From Methylorubrum populi (GTDB lineage: Bacteria; Pseudomonadota; Alphaproteobacteria; Rhizobiales; Beijerinckiaceae): a stretch of DNA of 64,000 bases. Positions within the stretch are counted from its first letter, which is position 1. Each line of letters opens with the position of its first letter. Made by a program: the position numbers and the translations under genes. This document shows, piece by piece, positions 61,604-64,000 of this stretch. Location of the stretch: positions 91,266-155,265 of the forward strand of contig DYYG01000010.1 of NCBI GenBank assembly GCA_020741775.1, in the 5' to 3' direction. The notes under the pieces were generated by a model. It worked only from the letters and a program-made list of their open reading frames with translations. It was not told the DNA's origin and ran no database searches.

Positions 61604-63766
61604 ATGGCGGAGCGGGCCGGACCGGGCGCGCGGCTGAAGGCCCGGCCCGAACGGGCGCTCCCGGTGACGGGGGCGGATGGCAGCGACCTGCGCATCGATC
61701 TGTCGGGCACCGGGCTCGGCGGCGCCTGGGTCGGCCTGACCTGGCGCGATCCCGGCAGCGGCGGCATCGCCCGCGCCCTGCTGAGCGCCCTGTCGGAGAA
61801 CGGCGAGAGCGTGGCCCTGGCCGAGGAGCCCCTGGGCGGGGACGCCTTCGCCTGGACAGGCCGGCTGCCGCCGGACGTCGTGGCCCTGCGCCTGACGGCG
61901 CTGTCGCGAACCGATCCCTTCGTCCTGCGGGATCTCGCGATTCGCCGCCGTGGGCGGATCGGGATCGTGGCGCGGGCGGGCTGTCGCCAGCCAGGCCTGA
62001 CCGCGCAGGCGGTCGGCTGGCGCCTTCTCGGCCTGAAGGTGCGCGCCCGCGGGCTGATCGCGCGGGCGCTCGCCCACCGGGCCGAGACCGGCTACGCCGC
62101 CTGGATCGCCCGCTTCGACCGCCTGTCCAAGGCCGAGCGCGCGCGCATCCGGGCCGAGGTCGCCGGCTGGGCAGACGCCCCGACGATCTCCGTGCTGATG
62201 CCGGTCCACAATCCCGATCCGAGGGTGCTGGAGGCGGCGATCCGCTCGGTGCGCGGCCAGCTCTACCCGGCCTGGGAACTCTGCATCGCCGACGACGCCT
62301 CGACCGATCCGCGCATCCCGAAGCTGATCGCCCGACACGCGGCGCAGGAGCCCCGCATCCGCACCCTGTGCCGGGCGGAAAACGGGCATATCGCCCGGGC
62401 CACCAACGACGCCCTGTCCCTGGCGAGGGGCACCTTCGCGGCCTTTCTCGACCATGACGACCTACTGTCGGAGAACGCCCTGTACGAAGTGGCGCGAGCC
62501 CTGCGCGCCGACCCGGAACTGGAGTTGATTTACAGCGACGAGGACAAGGTCGATGCGCGCGGCCGCCGCTTCGAGCCGCATTTCAAATCGGATTACGACC
62601 GCGAGCTGCTCTGGGCCCAGAACTACGTGAACCATCTCTGCGTGGTCCGCACGCGAACCCTCCGCCGGCTCGGCGGCCTGCGTCCCGGCTTCGAGGGCAG
62701 CCAGGACCACGACCTGCTGCTGCGGCTGACCGAAGATCTCGACGAAACCCGCGTGCGCCACATCCCGAAGGTGCTCTATCATTGGCGGGCGGCGGCCGGC
62801 TCCGGCACCTTCTCCGACCGGGCGCTGGCCCGGGCCGAGGACGCGCGGCTGCGGGCGCTCGCCGAGGTCGCGGAGCGCCGGGGTGCGCGGGCGGAGCGCG
62901 GGCCGGAGGGCTTCAACCGGCTGGTGCGGCCCCTGCCGGAGCCGGCACCCCTCGTCTCGGTCGTCATCCCGACCCGCGACCGGGCGGAATTGCTGGCGGT
63001 CGTCCTCGACGGATTGTTCGCCCGCACCGACTATCCTTCCCTGGAGGTGATCGTCGTCGATAACGGCAGCACGGAGCCGGCGACGCGGGATCTGTTCACC
63101 CGCTACGCCGGAGAACCGCGCCTGCGGATTCGGCCGGCGCCGGGGCCGTTCAATTTCTCGGACCTGTCCAACCGGGGAGCGGCCGCCGCCCGGGGGGCGA
63201 TCCTCCTGTTCCTCAACAACGACATCGAGGTGCTGGAGCCCGGCTGGCTCACCGAACTCGCCTCCATCGCCAGCGAGCCGGAGATCGGTGCCGTCGGCGC
63301 GAAGCTCCTCTATCCCGACGGCACGATTCAGCATGGGGGGATCGTGCTGGGAATCGGCGGGATCGCCGGCCACAGCCATCTCGGCCTGCCCGGCGGCGCG
63401 CCCGGCTATTTCGCGCGCATGGTACTGTCGCAGGAGGTCTCGGCGGTGACCGGCGCCTGCCTCGCGATGCGGGCGGAGGTGTTCGCGCAGGTCGGCGGGT
63501 TCGATGCGGCGGATCTGGCCGTCGCCTTCAATGACGTCGACCTCTGCCTGAAGGTCCGCGCGGCCGGCTATCGCATCGTCTGGACACCGCATGCCCGCCT
63601 CGTGCACCACGAATCGAAGAGCCGGGGCGCGGAGGACACGCCGGAAAAGCGGGCGCGCTTCGAGGCCGAATCGCGGGTGATGCGTGAGCGCTGGGAGCCG
63701 GTGCTGCGGGCCGACCCCTATTACAACCCCAACTTGTCACGCGCCGCGGCGCATTACCGGCTCTAA
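61604..63766 (+). CDS. Two-domain GT2 glycosyltransferase
   Basis: 720 residues with two GT-A domains. Domain one, about residues 190-400: ISVLMPVHNPDPRVLEAAI, ELCIADDASTDPRI and FLDHDDLLSENALYEVA with the metal-binding Asp residues. Domain two, about 445-680: VSVVIPTRDRAELLAVVLDG, EVIVVDNGSTEPATRDLF, ILLFLNNDIEVLEPGWLTEL and YPDGTIQHGGIVLGIGG. The N-terminal 180 residues are unassigned. Such tandem GT2 proteins make polysaccharide or O-antigen chains in the cytoplasm. ugd, which makes UDP-glucuronate, follows. Confidence 0.9.
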   Translation: MAERAGPGARLKARPERALPVTGADGSDLRIDLSGTGLGGAWVGLTWRDPGSGGIARALLSALSENGESVALAEEPLGGDAFAWTGRLPPDVVALRLTALSRTDPFVLRDLAIRRRGRIGIVARAGCRQPGLTAQAVGWRLLGLKVRARGLIARALAHRAETGYAAWIARFDRLSKAERARIRAEVAGWADAPTISVLMPVHNPDPRVLEAAIRSVRGQLYPAWELCIADDASTDPRIPKLIARHAAQEPRIRTLCRAENGHIARATNDALSLARGTFAAFLDHDDLLSENALYEVARALRADPELELIYSDEDKVDARGRRFEPHFKSDYDRELLWAQNYVNHLCVVRTRTLRRLGGLRPGFEGSQDHDLLLRLTEDLDETRVRHIPKVLYHWRAAAGSGTFSDRALARAEDARLRALAEVAERRGARAERGPEGFNRLVRPLPEPAPLVSVVIPTRDRAELLAVVLDGLFARTDYPSLEVIVVDNGSTEPATRDLFTRYAGEPRLRIRPAPGPFNFSDLSNRGAAAARGAILLFLNNDIEVLEPGWLTELASIASEPEIGAVGAKLLYPDGTIQHGGIVLGIGGIAGHSHLGLPGGAPGYFARMVLSQEVSAVTGACLAMRAEVFAQVGGFDAADLAVAFNDVDLCLKVRAAGYRIVWTPHARLVHHESKSRGAEDTPEKRARFEAESRVMRERWEPVLRADPYYNPNLSRAAAHYRL

Positions 63767-63871
63767 TCGCCTCCGCTCCGCTGCCATGGCAGTTTGCGCC
63801 GGCCGCGAACCGGGCTACAGACCGCGCTGCAGCAAAGGCGTGACGAACCGGCGGTCCCGACGGAGGCATCG

Positions 63872-64000
63872 ATGCGGATCACGATGATTGGGGCGGGCTA
63901 TGTCGGCCTGGTGTCGGGCGCCTGCCTGGCCGATTTCGGCCACGAGGTCGTGTGCATCGACAAGGACCCGGCCAAGATCGCCGCCCTGCACGAGGGCCGC
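63872..64000 (+). CDS. ugd: UDP-glucose 6-dehydrogenase, N-terminal part
   Basis: 43 residues before the window edge: [36 protein letters not shown]. The GAGYVGL NAD loop and CIDKDPAKI are diagnostic of the UDP-glucose/GDP-mannose dehydrogenase family, here most like UDP-glucose 6-dehydrogenase. It makes UDP-glucuronate for polysaccharides, consistent with the upstream glycosyltransferase. A CGGAGG ribosome site supports the start. The rest lies outside. Confidence 0.85.
   Translation, partial: MRITMIGAGYVGLVSGACLADFGHEVVCIDKDPAKIAALHEGR

Noticed and set aside
1..64000. CRISPR arrays, insertion sequences, prophage
   Set aside because: No spaced direct repeats, transposase or phage structural genes were seen by reading through the window.

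Overview
The window is high-GC alphaproteobacterial chromosome and most resembles the Methylobacterium/Methylorubrum group (Hyphomicrobiales). This rests on the mix of genes: C4-pathway HemA, DUF2794/DUF2336/DUF2948/DUF465/DUF3606/UPF0262 small proteins, class II DAHP synthase, ExoR-like Sel1 protein, stand-alone EutBC and an OxlT-type oxalate/formate carrier. The genus is an inference from gene content and style, not from a search. No phage, insertion sequence, CRISPR array or rRNA was found. The window is mainly housekeeping chromosome with a few accessory patches.

Layout. 1-10 kb: OprB porin tail, L,D-transpeptidase, bluB (lower ligand of B12) with a terminator in its leader, DUF2794, Entner-Doudoroff genes edd and eda with a LacI-like operator, hslO, and a coupled tandem-receiver/DUF2336 pair. 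9-18 kb: MFS carrier, exporter-type ABC half-transporter, yicC-gmk, class II DAHP synthase and a LuxR-type regulator. 18-28 kb: metallo-hydrolase, PhnA-like protein, hemA, murA, then the conserved DUF2948-hisD-UPF0262-LMW phosphatase cluster. 28-36 kb is the most accessory part: an FTR1 iron permease under a probable Irr box, two small secreted proteins, an AT-rich patch leading to an 87-residue peptide with a double-glycine-like leader, two signalling proteins with degenerate receivers, an orphan cytochrome bd subunit I and a soluble chemoreceptor-like protein with inverted domain order. 36-48 kb: topoisomerase IB, glycosyltransferase-methyltransferase pair, hom-glpX, response regulator, TPR lipoprotein, purEK. 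48-57 kb: DUF465 proteins, propionyl-CoA synthetase, ceramidase-like membrane protein, exonuclease III, ilvD overlapping an exoR-like gene, eutBC. 58-64 kb: oxlT, a 50-residue membrane peptide, tRNA-Val(GAC), and the start of a polysaccharide cluster (unknown protein, double GT2 glycosyltransferase, UDP-glucose dehydrogenase).

Links between genes. B12 supply (bluB) and a B12 enzyme (eutBC) occur in the same window. Central carbon genes (edd, eda, glpX, prpE, oxlT) fit a metabolically flexible methylotroph. A TGGTATGCCA operator-like motif lies on both sides of oxlT and may tie the transporter to the small membrane peptide. A dispersed hairpin repeat (three copies) supplies the stop codon of two genes. 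The most promising leads are the GG-leader-like peptide, the oxlT-flanking motif with its small peptide, and the bluB leader terminator.
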